Shown: positions 1-8,098 of the stretch, one piece after another | Position numbering within the stretch: position 1 is the first letter of the stretch | Layout: every line of letters starts with the position of its first letter | DNA from: a virus | Direction: 5' to 3' (one strand) | IMG/VR virus record: IMGVR_UViG_3300044547_000229 | Coordinates: 1 to 43,889 of that record | Length of the DNA: 43,889 nucleotides | The notes under the pieces: generated by a model | Databases searched by the model: none | Seen by the model: the letters and a program-made list of their open reading frames with translations, nothing else | What the model was told of the DNA's origin: nothing | Made by a program: the position numbers and the translations under genes

Positions 1-86
1 GGCTTCGGTGGAGGAGACTGCTTGTAAGGTCCGCTGCCGCTTCCTTTTACAGACGGTGAACCTTTGTACGGTGCGTTATTGCTCAT
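1..86 (-). CDS. Small phage protein, 3' part cut off by window edge
   Basis: ATG at 86-84 overlaps the TGA of the lipoprotein gene (ATGA). The frame stays open to base 1, giving 28 residues that begin MSNNAPYKGSPSVKG and are rich in Gly, Ser, Pro and Lys. The gene sits where the 82-residue basic protein sits in cassette B (38467-38715), which also begins with Met, Asn and a YKG motif. I infer a positional counterpart; too little sequence is present to claim homology. Confidence 0.55.
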   Translation of the reverse strand, partial: MSNNAPYKGSPSVKGSGSGPYKQSPPPK

Positions 87-325
87 TTGTCCTTTGGTAG
101 TGCATACCAGCCTTCGTGGATGATGATGCGGTTATTACTACGTACCGTTTTGCCGGTAGAGTCAACCACCCAAACCTTCGCCTTAACGCTCTCAGCGAGG
201 CGCACAGGCTCACCGTGGGCCACATAAACAACCCTACTTGCGCAGCTCACGCTCATGCTCATCAATGCGAGCAAGCAGACCGCGCTTAAGATCGGTTTGT
301 TTTTTCGCATCTTCGCTTGTGACAT
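83..325 (-). CDS. Small lipoprotein, candidate outer-membrane spanin (cassette A)
   Basis: This 80-residue protein has a basic N-terminus (MRKNK), a hydrophobic stretch ending in LMSMSVSC, and a mature part ending EGWYALPKDK. The Cys-containing end of the signal is lipobox-like, although Ser at -3 is not canonical. It is a paralogue of 38712-38936 in cassette B: both read V-V-x-V, then G-[DE]-P-V, then GWY-LPK. Its 5' part overlaps another short ORF (234-389) in a different frame, the nested arrangement typical of Rz/Rz1 spanin genes. Role in outer-membrane disruption at lysis is inferred from context. Met6 (base 310) is an alternative start. Confidence 0.7.
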   Translation of the reverse strand: MSQAKMRKNKPILSAVCLLALMSMSVSCASRVVYVAHGEPVRLAESVKAKVWVVDSTGKTVRSNNRIIIHEGWYALPKDK

Positions 326-389
326 CTTGCTTCGTCAGCGCGTGAAGCCAGATAACCAGCTTCATCATCAAGTCGGCCAAGAAGTTCAT
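234..389 (-). CDS. 51-residue candidate inner-membrane spanin, nested with lipoprotein gene
   Basis: ATG at 389-387 overlaps the TGA of the upstream holin-like gene, and TAG lies at 236-234. The protein has a hydrophobic N-terminal segment (LADLMMKLVIWLHAL, residues 4-18) followed by a charged, probably helical tail ending DEHERELRK. Its last 92 bases overlap the lipoprotein gene in another frame. A short membrane-anchored helical protein overlapping a lipoprotein fits an Rz-like i-spanin, though it is much shorter than lambda Rz. Cassette B has a gene in the same position (38836-39009). Confidence 0.55.
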   Translation of the reverse strand: MNFLADLMMKLVIWLHALTKQDVTSEDAKKQTDLKRGLLARIDEHERELRK

Positions 390-583
390 TCAGCTTTGGC
401 GACGTCGGGCGCAGCCTTCGCGGCCTTCTTGTTGTTGTAAACAGACCAGCCAACGCCAGCGATGCTTACGACAGCGCCTACGAGTTCAGCGAGTTGATCA
501 GCACTGGCCAACCCTTTGGCGACGAGGAAACCACCGGCAGCGGTCAAGATGTGGCGGAGAAGAGAGGCGAGATTAGGATTCAT
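386..583 (-). CDS. Small membrane protein, holin-like (cassette A)
   Basis: This 65-residue protein has two hydrophobic segments (about residues 9-24 and 33-49) separated by a short polar turn, with a Lys/Ala-rich C-terminus (NNKKAAKAAPD). Size and topology match small phage holins of the Pam3 gp28 kind. It lies between a second small membrane protein and the spanin-like pair, joined by ATGA overlaps. The 63-residue protein at 39006-39197 is its positional and topological counterpart. Family assignment is by topology and context only. Confidence 0.6.
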   Translation of the reverse strand: MNPNLASLLRHILTAAGGFLVAKGLASADQLAELVGAVVSIAGVGWSVYNNKKAAKAAPDVAKAE

Positions 584-774
584 TTTTCTGTTTTTAGTTT
601 GCGATACAGTTCGAGTGCTTTGACGACGCAGGTTAGAAGCGCGGCGAACGCGCCAAGAGCTAACGACGCAGTCTTGAGATGAGGATCTGAAAATACCGCG
701 TTCCCCAGAATACCGATGATCGGACCACCGACGCCGATTGAGATGTCTCTAATAAAAGCGTGGTGGTCCGTCAT
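580..774 (-). CDS. Small two-helix membrane protein, holin or antiholin candidate
   Basis: The 64-residue protein has two likely membrane helices (about residues 11-27 and 36-51) and a basic end (ALELYRKLKTEK). Its stop overlaps the start of the next holin-like gene. Two adjacent small membrane proteins ahead of spanin-like genes suggest a holin and antiholin pair, but which is which cannot be told. The 56-residue protein at 39194-39364 occupies the same slot in cassette B. Confidence 0.55.
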   Translation of the reverse strand: MTDHHAFIRDISIGVGGPIIGILGNAVFSDPHLKTASLALGAFAALLTCVVKALELYRKLKTEK

Positions 775-782
775 CGTGATGG

Positions 783-941
783 TTAGTTAGCGAGCGGAGC
801 CTGCGATTTGGCGGCTTCGAGAATGATTTCGGCCAGAGGTACTCCGACCTTTGCATTCTGGAAACCGCCAGCTTTGATGGCGATATCGATGAGTTGCAGC
901 AGGGTGTTCGCTTGTTCGACGGTCAGTTCAATTTTAATCAT
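783..941 (-). CDS. 52-residue conserved small protein (cassette A)
   Basis: ATG at 941-939 overlaps the TGA of the upstream 136-residue gene; TAA is at 785-783. The protein begins MIKIELTVEQANTLLQLIDI and continues with an IKAGG motif. It is clearly homologous to the 49-residue protein at 39364-39513 (MIKIELTQEQANSLLQLIDI, VKAGG), although the DNA has diverged at many third positions, which supports both as real genes. It looks like a soluble all-helical protein. Function unknown. Confidence 0.7.
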   Translation of the reverse strand: MIKIELTVEQANTLLQLIDIAIKAGGFQNAKVGVPLAEIILEAAKSQAPLAN

Positions 942-1348
942 GCCGCCGGAGCATCGACGACAGTTTCGACAGGTGCAACCAAAACTGGCGCAGCCTGCTC
1001 GATCAACGGAGGAACGACTTCAACCGGAGGCGGCACCGGAACCCACGGCAACGGCAGCGTCACGACGGGCGGATTGATCTGATTCTCGATCTGCAACGAG
1101 ACGTTCGCCTCGATAGCGGTCTTATCGACTCCATTGGCGTAGCACCAGTTCAAGACCTGTTCCTGCGTCAGGTCAGGATATGGCGTGAACTCACCAGACG
1201 GCGGTTGGAACGAGCATGAGCCGTAGCAAGTGCCGCTGTAGGTTTCGTCAGTGCCGTTGCAACGCCAGTCGGCGGTGATTACGACATCGGTGAGTGAGCC
1301 TTCGGTGGGCTTAACGAGAAGGCGTTCGATGATCCAGAGAATAGTCAT
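938..1348 (-). CDS. 136-residue fibre-associated phage protein (cassette A)
   Basis: The protein starts MTILWIIERLLVKPTEGSLT, has a Cys-containing core (RCNG, SGTCYGSCSF), a TPYPDLTQEQVLNWCYANGVDK segment and a Pro/Val-rich tail. The overall pattern is that of small phage proteins often found beside tail genes (DUF7936-like, from memory). It directly follows the fibre gene and overlaps the next gene by ATGA. The 132-residue copy at 39510-39908 is highly similar at both protein and DNA level. A role in fibre function or assembly is only inferred from position. Confidence 0.7.
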   Translation of the reverse strand: MTILWIIERLLVKPTEGSLTDVVITADWRCNGTDETYSGTCYGSCSFQPPSGEFTPYPDLTQEQVLNWCYANGVDKTAIEANVSLQIENQINPPVVTLPLPWVPVPPPVEVVPPLIEQAAPVLVAPVETVVDAPAA

Positions 1349-1351
1349 AAA

Positions 1352-2659
1352 TTAGCGAGCTTCGAGGGTTTGGACGCGAGCGGTAAGTTCTTGGATAGCT
1401 TTCACCAACACAGGAATGAGGTCTTGGCGGACAGACTTGTAAGCAACTTCGCCTTCAGGAGCGGGGTCCTTCCACTCGTCAATGAGGTTAGGGAACACCG
1501 TCTCAAACTCCTGAGCAATGAAACCTCTGTCGCCTTTGATGTCCTTACCTTTGCCAGCCTTCCAATCAAACTTGCGCGGCTTGAGCGCAAGAATCGCACT
1601 CAGACCAACGTCGATGTCTTGGACGTTCTCCTTTAGGCGGGAATCAGAGATAGCCGATATTACGGTGTTAGTGGCGAATACCGTTCCGCCCATTCCAACA
1701 TAGAAACGAAAAGCAGCGGCTCCGGTGGAATAGGTTGTCCACTGAGTTGTGCCATTTACTGATGCAGCCATCGCAGTGGAAGTTTCGCCGGTTGCAGCAG
1801 ATTGGAATCCAACTGTCGTAAGGCTAGAAGCTGTCTTACCCACCAGCAAATTACCACTCGCATCGAGGGTCATTGCTTGAACGAACGCATTTGCTCCACT
1901 GATGGCGTTGCCAGCGGTTCCAGCGGGAGCGGTAAACCATTGGAATCCGGTTCCGATGATGTGCTTGTAAGCTACACCATTGGCAATGTAGATGTCGTTT
2001 GTACCGTCGTTAAAAGCGTTATTAAACGAAGCAAGACCAAGAGAACCACTTCCCTGAATGGAATTTCCTCCGGGGAATTGAATCACGGAACGATTGCTGC
2101 CACCCCACGCACTCGGCGTAACCCCCACGCCCAACCCCGTAGAGTTCAGGGTCATGGCGGTGGTGGCATTGATTCCAAACTCTAGCGCACCACCGTTGGC
2201 GAACAGATATTCAGAATTCGCATTATCCACAGCATTTGAAAAACCAATGAACGAACCACGGCGCATCTGGATGTCACCACTACCTGTAACAGCAGTGTTG
2301 ATGCAGAACTTGTTTGTTGCACTAGTGGTTCCTAGGTGGAGAGCGACAGCGGGGGTAGCGTAATTAATACCCACCCGATTGTTCGTCGAATCAACCTTCA
2401 GCGTCGAGGTGTCCACCGTCAGATCGCCGGTGATGGCGGCGGAGGCGAGTGTAGAAGCTCCCGTCACGCCCAGTGTCGTCCCCACCGTAGCCGCGCCGGT
2501 GATGGTGGCGGAGGCGAGGGTGGCGGTGCCGCCGGAGCCTAGGATCTGGTTGGTGGTGATCTTCTTGGTGACGCCTCCAACATTGACCACAGGCAACACA
2601 TCGGTGGCCGGGGTAAGCGTTGTAATTGCGTCGAGCTGTGAAATCTTAAGGTCTGCCAT
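1352..2659 (-). CDS. Tail fibre or spike with C-terminal S74 chaperone domain (fibre A)
   Basis: This 435-residue protein has a short N-terminal module (MADLKISQLDAITTLTPATD) common in phage fibres, a Thr/Ala/Gly-rich repeat region, a beta-rich core and a C-terminal Peptidase_S74 intramolecular chaperone from about residue 338. The S74 signature SDSRLKENV is present, followed by a KPRKFDW segment, GFIAQE and a terminal helical coil (IQELTARVQTLEAR). In known families this domain drives trimerisation and is released by cleavage before the Ser. DNA 1838-2442 is nearly identical to fibre B at 40076-40680, but both ends of the protein differ, so the gene is a mosaic. Receptor binding is the likely role. 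Confidence 0.88.
   Translation of the reverse strand: MADLKISQLDAITTLTPATDVLPVVNVGGVTKKITTNQILGSGGTATLASATITGAATVGTTLGVTGASTLASAAITGDLTVDTSTLKVDSTNNRVGINYATPAVALHLGTTSATNKFCINTAVTGSGDIQMRRGSFIGFSNAVDNANSEYLFANGGALEFGINATTAMTLNSTGLGVGVTPSAWGGSNRSVIQFPGGNSIQGSGSLGLASFNNAFNDGTNDIYIANGVAYKHIIGTGFQWFTAPAGTAGNAISGANAFVQAMTLDASGNLLVGKTASSLTTVGFQSAATGETSTAMAASVNGTTQWTTYSTGAAAFRFYVGMGGTVFATNTVISAISDSRLKENVQDIDVGLSAILALKPRKFDWKAGKGKDIKGDRGFIAQEFETVFPNLIDEWKDPAPEGEVAYKSVRQDLIPVLVKAIQELTARVQTLEAR
1838..2442. repeat. 605-bp near-identical repeat, copy 1 (inside fibre A)
   Basis: This block matches 40076-40680 in the same orientation. By eye I see about three substitutions (for example at 1853, 1909 and 2436). 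Identity ends abruptly on both sides inside the fibre genes. It encodes the shared fibre core and is a natural substrate for recombination, or a point at which an assembler could join two genomes. Confidence 0.92.
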
Positions 2660-2660
2660 A

Positions 2661-2900
2661 TTAGTAAATTGCTAGGACGAGTTTACCGAGATCCTCCTGC
2701 ACCAAAAACTCACCGCTTTCAGCCAGGAGAGAATCGAATGTTCCGAAAGTGATGACTAGGCGACCGCCGTCTTCTTGCACCAGGTAGTCGCCGTTCTCGC
2801 ACAGGATGTCGCGCCGTTCGATGGGAGGATCAGGCGGAACTCCACCAGCGCCAATGCGCCGGTAGGATCCGAGTCCTAGTCCTAGTCCAAGGCGTGCCAT
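2661..2900 (-). CDS. Small structural-type protein with internal repeat
   Basis: The 79-residue protein begins MARLGLGLGLGSYRR; the LG repeat is encoded by a tandem CCTAGT-like hexamer on the plus strand. It then carries two copies of a short beta motif, ENGDYLVQEDGGRLVI and ESGEFLVQEDLGKLVL. A related motif (EGSDFLITESGDYILETGD) occurs in the 980-residue fibre at 22026-24968. This hairpin-like motif is common in phage virion proteins. It is one base from the fibre gene and follows the 84-residue gene, so a head- or fibre-attachment role is plausible but unproven. Confidence 0.6.
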   Translation of the reverse strand: MARLGLGLGLGSYRRIGAGGVPPDPPIERRDILCENGDYLVQEDGGRLVITFGTFDSLLAESGEFLVQEDLGKLVLAIY

Positions 2901-2902
2901 TA

Positions 2903-3157
2903 TCAGCCGTACTTGCGGTTATATGCCACCACAGAGCCGCTTGAAATTGCGATTGATGTCCACACACCCGGAAGCTCATCGCCAGCCTGTATTGTCACGC
3001 CAGCGGGAAAGTTGGTGATGTTGGACACGGTCGCACCGAGGATGGTGATCTCAAGCGCGTGGATGGACTGGAAGTTACCGGTCACAGTGCCGGATGCGCT
3101 GGAGATGTACTGGCCACCGTATTCGCCGGCGAGCTGACGATTAGATCCAACATTCAT
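2903..3157 (-). CDS. Small predicted virion protein, 84 residues
   Basis: The protein starts MNVGSNRQLAGEYGGQYISS and has a beta-rich pattern with Gly and Thr (TILGATVSNITNFPAGV, a VWTSIAISSGSVVAYN end). It overlaps the upstream gene by ATGA. Composition and position downstream of the capsid gene resemble small head-decoration or completion proteins. I do not recognise the family. Confidence 0.6.
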   Translation of the reverse strand: MNVGSNRQLAGEYGGQYISSASGTVTGNFQSIHALEITILGATVSNITNFPAGVTIQAGDELPGVWTSIAISSGSVVAYNRKYG

Positions 3158-3531
3158 AATGGAAATTTCTGACTGCTTCTTTTGGCTCCTTCAAACCCAA
3201 CTTGCAAGCGTGTACCTCCCGATTTCACACGCACCTCGGGATTGTCGCGCTCGACCTCTCGCAGGAACTGGCCATCCCTCCAGCAATCGTACCCGAGGCG
3301 AGTGCCCCAGGCGTGGTAGAGGGTTGGGTCAATACGCATCCGCAATCGTCCGATGCCATCAATAGACCGTATGTCTCGTTGGGAATCCTTGGCGATGCGC
3401 TTCTGGTCTATTCCAGCCTTCACCCAGTCCTTCTGGATGCCTTTCTGGAACTCTTTGATGACTGCAATGCGGAGTTCTCCGGGCAGATCGTCCAGAGCGT
3501 TTGCGATGACTGAAGATGCGGTTGGTTTCAT
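3154..3531 (-). CDS. Head-tail region protein, 125 residues, unknown family
   Basis: I take the ATG at 3531 (MKPTASSVIANALDDLPGEL). The in-frame ORF runs further upstream, but through the terminator hairpin at 3534-3575, so the longer form is unlikely. The protein is basic, with a helical N-terminus, a segment GTRLGYDCWRDGQFLREVER and a Lys/Arg-rich end. It is the first gene after the major capsid terminator and overlaps the next gene by ATGA. Size and place fit a head-completion or neck protein; this is inference. Confidence 0.6.
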   Translation of the reverse strand: MKPTASSVIANALDDLPGELRIAVIKEFQKGIQKDWVKAGIDQKRIAKDSQRDIRSIDGIGRLRMRIDPTLYHAWGTRLGYDCWRDGQFLREVERDNPEVRVKSGGTRLQVGFEGAKRSSQKFPL

Positions 3532-3533
3532 TC

Positions 3534-3575
3534 TAAAAAAGAAGGGAGGCCCCCGGAAATTTCCAGTAGCCTCCC
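3534..3575 (-). terminator. Rho-independent terminator after major capsid gene
   Basis: Read on the minus strand, GGGAGGC (3575-3569) pairs with GCCTCCC (3550-3544) and is followed by a T-rich run (complement of 3543-3534). It starts 19 bases after the capsid stop codon. Partial termination here would raise capsid mRNA relative to downstream genes. A similar arrangement follows the structural gene at 42838. Confidence 0.8.
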
Positions 3576-3593
3576 CCAATTTGCAATCAAAGA

Positions 3594-4661
3594 TTAGGTT
3601 GTACCGTTGAAGAAACCAAAGCCAGACGGGTTCTTACAAACCAGACCAGCAATGGCCTCAACCAAACGAGCAGGGCCGCCGCCGGCGTCAGGCAACTGCT
3701 TCACCTGAGGCAACTTGGCATAACGCACCTCGACCATGTCCATGGGGATGATGTAGCCCTTGGTGGCTTGAGAAACAAAGTCGGTTCCATCCTTAGCACC
3801 GATAAAAGTGGAAGGATGCAGAATAAGCCGTCCGAAGTCGCCCTCGAAAATATCGATTGAAGACTTGAATGTGTCGCTAGCCAGGTCTTGGTTGAAGGTG
3901 CGGACGGAAGTCTGCGTGTAGGTGTTGGTAGTGCCAGCTCCGTTGATAGAAGAGAGGCCACCAACGGTCAGGTTGGTGAACGCACGCTTAAGCGTGGAAC
4001 CCAAGATACAGTCGTAGTCGCGGAAGGTGCCAGTGTTGCCGTAAATGGCAGTCAGCACGTTCTGGATGACGGTTTCGGTGATCGAAGCCGTAGCAGTGGT
4101 GATAACAGCGCCGGAGGCCGGCTTGAAAGCCGAACCGGAGGCGACCGCACCAATGTTTGCAGAGTTGTCAGCATTAAGCCAGTTACCAAGGGAACCGGTC
4201 AAATAAGCATTTGATCCGTTGTCAGCAACAGCGGCTTGATTGGCACACATGAAAGTCGCCTCCATGTCTCGCTTCAACTCAACGAGCTTCTTGGCAATAC
4301 CGTTGGCCAACTCATCGGTCACACCAGCGACGTCCTGAGTCTCAGCGATAAAGCCGACACGCAGATCTCGACGGAAAGCCTGTGCGTAGTTGTTCAAACG
4401 GGTACGAGAAACCACCGCGTTAGAAGCGTTGGCAACGGTCACATCGGTGCCGTCAACAACACCACCCATTTTCGGGGCTAGGTAATTATCTACGAGCCAA
4501 GAAAATTGCATATTTCCAATGTCTTTTCCTTTCGGAGACATTGAAATAAACGGGGTCGATTTCGCATCGACAATGGCAATGTAGTCCGCCAGATCTTCAC
4601 GAGCAGCGGAGGTGGAAGCGAGCGGAACAGATCCGCCCTGGTTGGGTTGCAGTAGTGGCAT
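3594..4661 (-). CDS. Major capsid protein, SU10-like (DUF5309 type)
   Basis: The 355-residue protein starts MPLLQPNQGGSVPLASTSAA and then has EDLADYIAIVDAKSTPFISM followed by a Trp-containing segment (NMQFSWLVDNYLAPK), the characteristic start of SU10-type major capsid proteins. The middle and C-terminal parts (LILHPSTFIGAKDGTDF, KGYIIPMDMVEVRYAKLPQV) match the capsid P-domain style of this family. Length is normal for an HK97-fold protein. It follows the scaffold gene by 3 bases and is followed by a strong terminator, which fits very high expression in the late operon. Confidence 0.85.
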   Translation of the reverse strand: MPLLQPNQGGSVPLASTSAAREDLADYIAIVDAKSTPFISMSPKGKDIGNMQFSWLVDNYLAPKMGGVVDGTDVTVANASNAVVSRTRLNNYAQAFRRDLRVGFIAETQDVAGVTDELANGIAKKLVELKRDMEATFMCANQAAVADNGSNAYLTGSLGNWLNADNSANIGAVASGSAFKPASGAVITTATASITETVIQNVLTAIYGNTGTFRDYDCILGSTLKRAFTNLTVGGLSSINGAGTTNTYTQTSVRTFNQDLASDTFKSSIDIFEGDFGRLILHPSTFIGAKDGTDFVSQATKGYIIPMDMVEVRYAKLPQVKQLPDAGGGPARLVEAIAGLVCKNPSGFGFFNGTT

Positions 4662-4664
4662 AAA

Positions 4665-5696
4665 TCAGAGCATCCTTTTCAATACTTGAGCCAATTCAGA
4701 CGTACCTCCTGTTTTTTCAAACCGGGACTTAGCAAACTGCAGGTTGGCTTTGGCTGCGTCCTTTTTCACGGGAGCAGCAGTGGGCTTTCCTGGCTGGCTT
4801 GGAGCTTTTACAGGAACACGGACTGGGGTTTTACTTTTCATTTCACGTTCCATTCGCAACCTTCTTCCTTCTAGGAAATCTCCAACAAGCACCTGGTGCT
4901 CCGGTAACGCAGAGAGCTGTGGCAACTGCCGCAACACTGCCTGCGCCTCGGTGTACTGAGCGCTCTTTCGATCCTTCCAGAAAGGATAGATCTGCTCTGC
5001 GATAGGCTGGATCTGCTTGTAGTTGTTCAGGAACCGGGCTCTCGACGGGATGTGCATATCCAGCGCGTCTTCAACGCGCCGCTTGATCTGCTTGATCTCG
5101 CTAGAACTGTATTCCTTGTCACCTATTTCGCAGCCGTCGATGTTGTCCTCGCACCAGCGTTTGAGATCTCGGGCCTTGTTCCACTCTTCATCGAGTTTCT
5201 TCGCGTCCCAGACATCGGCAAACGGATCGGTTTGATTTACCACCGGAACCGGCCTATCTGACTGATTTTGCTCCAGCTTAGTTTTGGTCTCGTTCAGCTC
5301 CCGCTCTAACGCATCGGCTTTTTCTAAAGCCTCCCGCTTTTGACGGGTCAGCTTGTCGATGCGTTTACGGTAGCCAGACGGTTCCTCCTCAGCTTGGTCT
5401 TCGGTCTTATTATCAGAAAGAACATCCTCAGGCGACTCGGCCTGATTATCCTCTTGTTCAGCGGTAGGATCCGCTTCCTCGGCCTGAGACTCCGCATCCG
5501 CGGACTCGGGCTCTGTGTTTTCCTCGATTTGCTGCTTCGGCGTTTCTTCCTCCCCACTGAATCGTGTCTTCAGTAGCTTTGCCAGCGCCCCCTCATCGAA
5601 GTTGATTGGGTTCGGCAATTGGGATCGTACCGTGTTTTCTCCAGGTGTCGCTTCCTGCTTAGTATTGATTGAATCCATGCTGTTTAGACCCTGCAA
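4665..5696 (-). CDS. Capsid scaffolding protein
   Basis: The 343-residue protein has a long, very acidic, low-complexity N-terminal half (repeated Glu, Asp, Gln, Pro and Ala, such as EEDNQAES-like runs at about 45-110), then a basic coiled coil (YRKRIDKLTRQKREALEKAD and following heptads to about residue 150) and a helical C-terminal part with a Lys-rich stretch. Such acidic plus coiled-coil architecture immediately before a major capsid gene is typical of scaffolds, which fill the procapsid and leave before packaging. Met7 (5678) is an alternative start. Confidence 0.75.
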   Translation of the reverse strand: MQGLNSMDSINTKQEATPGENTVRSQLPNPINFDEGALAKLLKTRFSGEEETPKQQIEENTEPESADAESQAEEADPTAEQEDNQAESPEDVLSDNKTEDQAEEEPSGYRKRIDKLTRQKREALEKADALERELNETKTKLEQNQSDRPVPVVNQTDPFADVWDAKKLDEEWNKARDLKRWCEDNIDGCEIGDKEYSSSEIKQIKRRVEDALDMHIPSRARFLNNYKQIQPIAEQIYPFWKDRKSAQYTEAQAVLRQLPQLSALPEHQVLVGDFLEGRRLRMEREMKSKTPVRVPVKAPSQPGKPTAAPVKKDAAKANLQFAKSRFEKTGGTSELAQVLKRML

Positions 5697-5757
5697 GCTG
5701 GGTATTGTGCGCCATGGTTGTTAAGGTCAACCAAGAAACCGTTGTGGTAAAGAGGTA

Positions 5758-6003
5758 CTACTTGGATTGATCCGTCAAACCATTAGCTGCCCTCAAATTG
5801 TCAATGTAGCTCGATAAATCCTTGAGTGAAGAAGCTCTACCACAGTTGTAAGCCCTTCCTGAGTCCGTTAAATCGGACTGCACGCAACTCAACACCTCGG
5901 ACTCAATCATGTCCGACAGCATTTGCAGCAACGCGGCCATTAGCGGTGAATTGTCCCCCGCTGAAACGAAGGCCTCTTGGATTTTAGCGTCTGAAAGTCT
6001 CAT
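5758..6003 (-). CDS. Small protein between portal and scaffold, 81 residues
   Basis: The helical 81-residue protein begins MRLSDAKIQEAFVSAGDNSP and has two Cys residues (SCVQSD, YNCGRAS). Its ATG overlaps the portal stop (ATGA), so it is translationally coupled to the portal gene, and a 61-base gap separates it from the scaffold. Small genes in this slot often encode head accessory proteins. Function unknown. Confidence 0.6.
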   Translation of the reverse strand: MRLSDAKIQEAFVSAGDNSPLMAALLQMLSDMIESEVLSCVQSDLTDSGRAYNCGRASSLKDLSSYIDNLRAANGLTDQSK

Positions 6004-8087
6004 TGTTGAACTCCTAGGCGTCCGGTCACGGCGTTTTGCTGCTGTTGAACCGAGAATTGCAGATTTTCGATGTATTTCTGCAGGTTAGCTTGGAACAACT
6101 GGTCCTGCTGGAGCTGTTGCTGGTACTTCGGATTGCTCTGGAGCACCTGTTGGCTGAATTGCAGCCGCATCGCTGCCGTAGGGTCGTTCTCGCGCAATTG
6201 CGGAGGGTTCCCGAGGCTTATCAGCGCCAACTCATCGTTGGTTTCGTTGAACATTTTCTGGCTTGCAGGCCCCTGTTGCATCACCAGCTCGCTTGCAAGG
6301 TTCGGATCAATGGCCCGGAGCGCCACAGAGATCAACTTAGCGCGGTCAATGACGCCGGCAGTGTCCAGAGGCAGCACCAGGGTGCTGATAGCCTTCAATT
6401 TCTCGGTGACCAAGTCGGTCGAGAGCTCCCGGACATCGAACTTCAGCATCACATCGAAGTCTTGGATGTCTTGAGGCAATGCAGTCTGCGAAGCGGTCAC
6501 GCGCTGGATCTCTTCGGGCCCCACATATTGCAGGGTCAACGTCAGCACCTGGCGGAAGGCCTCGGTCCAACCATGCAGCCAGTTGTTGATGATGCGCTGC
6601 TGCCGCATCTGGGTCACAGCAGGAGCCACCTTCTCGGTGGGCCTGCCGAAGTACCTGTCGGTCTGCGCCATTACAGCCTCAATGAGCTGGAATGCCACTC
6701 CAGGCTCACGGGCAGGCGGTTGTAGGAACCCAATCTCGCCGCGGCGTAGCACCGGGATCTGGATGGCCGGCCCGATCTTCAGGTTACCGCCCCGAGTCTT
6801 GGGCACCTCGATGGGAGGCAATGTGGCCAGGCTAGTGTAATCGAAGATGCTATCGCGCTGGGCCTTCACTTCCTCCTGCCAGGTCATGCACACCTCGGGC
6901 ACACCGCGGCTCTCGCAAATCTGCCGATGGATCATCTCGGAGCGCCAGATCACAAACGGATACTGCCCGTGCCCGTAGTCCAAGGCCTCAAAGTAGCCCC
7001 ACTTGTCGCCTACCTGGGGACTGAACACCGTGTAGAACACTCCCGGAACACCGTCTTCATCAATCGACTTCTGATAGGCGTACACGATCTCGATCAGGTT
7101 CTCACGGTCCATGACCGAGTTGTTAGCCAGGCCGCTGGTGTAGGAATAGTCCGCGTAGTTGCTAAACCGGCCCATCGTGTTGATGGCCTCCTGCGCCCAC
7201 TCCTCATCCCAGTCGTCGGTCTTCACCTTGTTGAGCAACTGGGCCTCGGTCATGTAGTAGCGGCGGAACACCACCCGGGCACTCTGGATGTCGGTGGTCT
7301 CCGGGGGGAACGTCAGCTCATCCCATGGCGCCAGGGCTGCTACCATCGGCTTGTTGGTGACCATGGTGGGCACCGGGAAGTCGCACTCGCCCTGGTCACG
7401 CAACTCACGCACAGCCTTCAGTGCCCGGCGCTTTTTTAAGTTGGGAAAGGCAGCCATGATCAGTTCCGCGGACTGGTCATCGGCCTCGGGGTTGGCAATG
7501 AGGTTGGGGAAGTCAGCCAGAACCGAGCCCTCTGGCGATTGGGCGGCCAGTGCCATCACCTGGTCCATGGTCAGGTACTGCTCCTTCTGCCCCATCTCCT
7601 GCTGCCAGGTGATGTGAACGCCGGCCCAGCCGTAGGTCCACAGGTACTGCGACAGCAACTCAACGTCCCGGGTCAGGTCGTTGTACATCTTCGCATTCAC
7701 AGTCCAGTCCATCAGGTTGTGGGCGGTCACAGCCTGGTCGAGCTGGCTGACGTTGGTGGGGCTGACTCGGAGCATTGAGCGCCAGAAGGCAGTCGAGCAC
7801 AGATCCACCATCCCGTTGATGACCTCATCGGCTAGCGGTATGCGAGTGTCGGACGCACCGTCCCAGGGGAACGCAGGCTTATTACGGCCACTGTCGTTCC
7901 ACTTCTTGCCGTCGTCGGTTTGTCCTGGCCATTGGCAGAACCTCGTATTCTGAACACGTTCAGAGCGGGATGTTTGACCGAAGTCGGTTGCACTACGACG
8001 CAACTCCTCGGTAAGAGCTGACACATTGGGCTCGGGTCCAACCCGGGCCATCACATCCGTTGCCGTCTTGTATGAATCTCCTTGCAT
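6000..8087 (-). CDS. Portal protein
   Basis: The 695-residue protein lies directly downstream of the large terminase and has portal features: an N-terminal region with KKWNDSGRNKPAFPWDGASD and TRIPLADEVINGMVDLC, central segments such as LIEIVYAYQKSIDEDGVPGV and YGHGQYPFVIWRSEMIHRQI, and a C-terminal Gln-rich helical barrel (LQQDQLFQANLQKYIENLQF). It would form the dodecameric ring at the capsid vertex through which DNA enters and leaves. Length is close to other podovirus and SU10-type portals. The gap to the terminase gene is 11 bases. Confidence 0.85.
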   Translation of the reverse strand: MQGDSYKTATDVMARVGPEPNVSALTEELRRSATDFGQTSRSERVQNTRFCQWPGQTDDGKKWNDSGRNKPAFPWDGASDTRIPLADEVINGMVDLCSTAFWRSMLRVSPTNVSQLDQAVTAHNLMDWTVNAKMYNDLTRDVELLSQYLWTYGWAGVHITWQQEMGQKEQYLTMDQVMALAAQSPEGSVLADFPNLIANPEADDQSAELIMAAFPNLKKRRALKAVRELRDQGECDFPVPTMVTNKPMVAALAPWDELTFPPETTDIQSARVVFRRYYMTEAQLLNKVKTDDWDEEWAQEAINTMGRFSNYADYSYTSGLANNSVMDRENLIEIVYAYQKSIDEDGVPGVFYTVFSPQVGDKWGYFEALDYGHGQYPFVIWRSEMIHRQICESRGVPEVCMTWQEEVKAQRDSIFDYTSLATLPPIEVPKTRGGNLKIGPAIQIPVLRRGEIGFLQPPAREPGVAFQLIEAVMAQTDRYFGRPTEKVAPAVTQMRQQRIINNWLHGWTEAFRQVLTLTLQYVGPEEIQRVTASQTALPQDIQDFDVMLKFDVRELSTDLVTEKLKAISTLVLPLDTAGVIDRAKLISVALRAIDPNLASELVMQQGPASQKMFNETNDELALISLGNPPQLRENDPTAAMRLQFSQQVLQSNPKYQQQLQQDQLFQANLQKYIENLQFSVQQQQNAVTGRLGVQQ

Positions 8088-8098
8088 AGTGTCTTTTG

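Noticed and set aside
2094-2363. Plus-strand ORF identical to one at 40332-40601
   Set aside because: Both are antisense shadows of the duplicated fibre core; their identity only reflects the DNA repeat.
6036-6725. Long plus-strand ORF of 229 codons opposite the portal gene
   Set aside because: Antisense to a well-supported portal gene, rich in Leu, Arg and His as in mirror frames; no gene signal.
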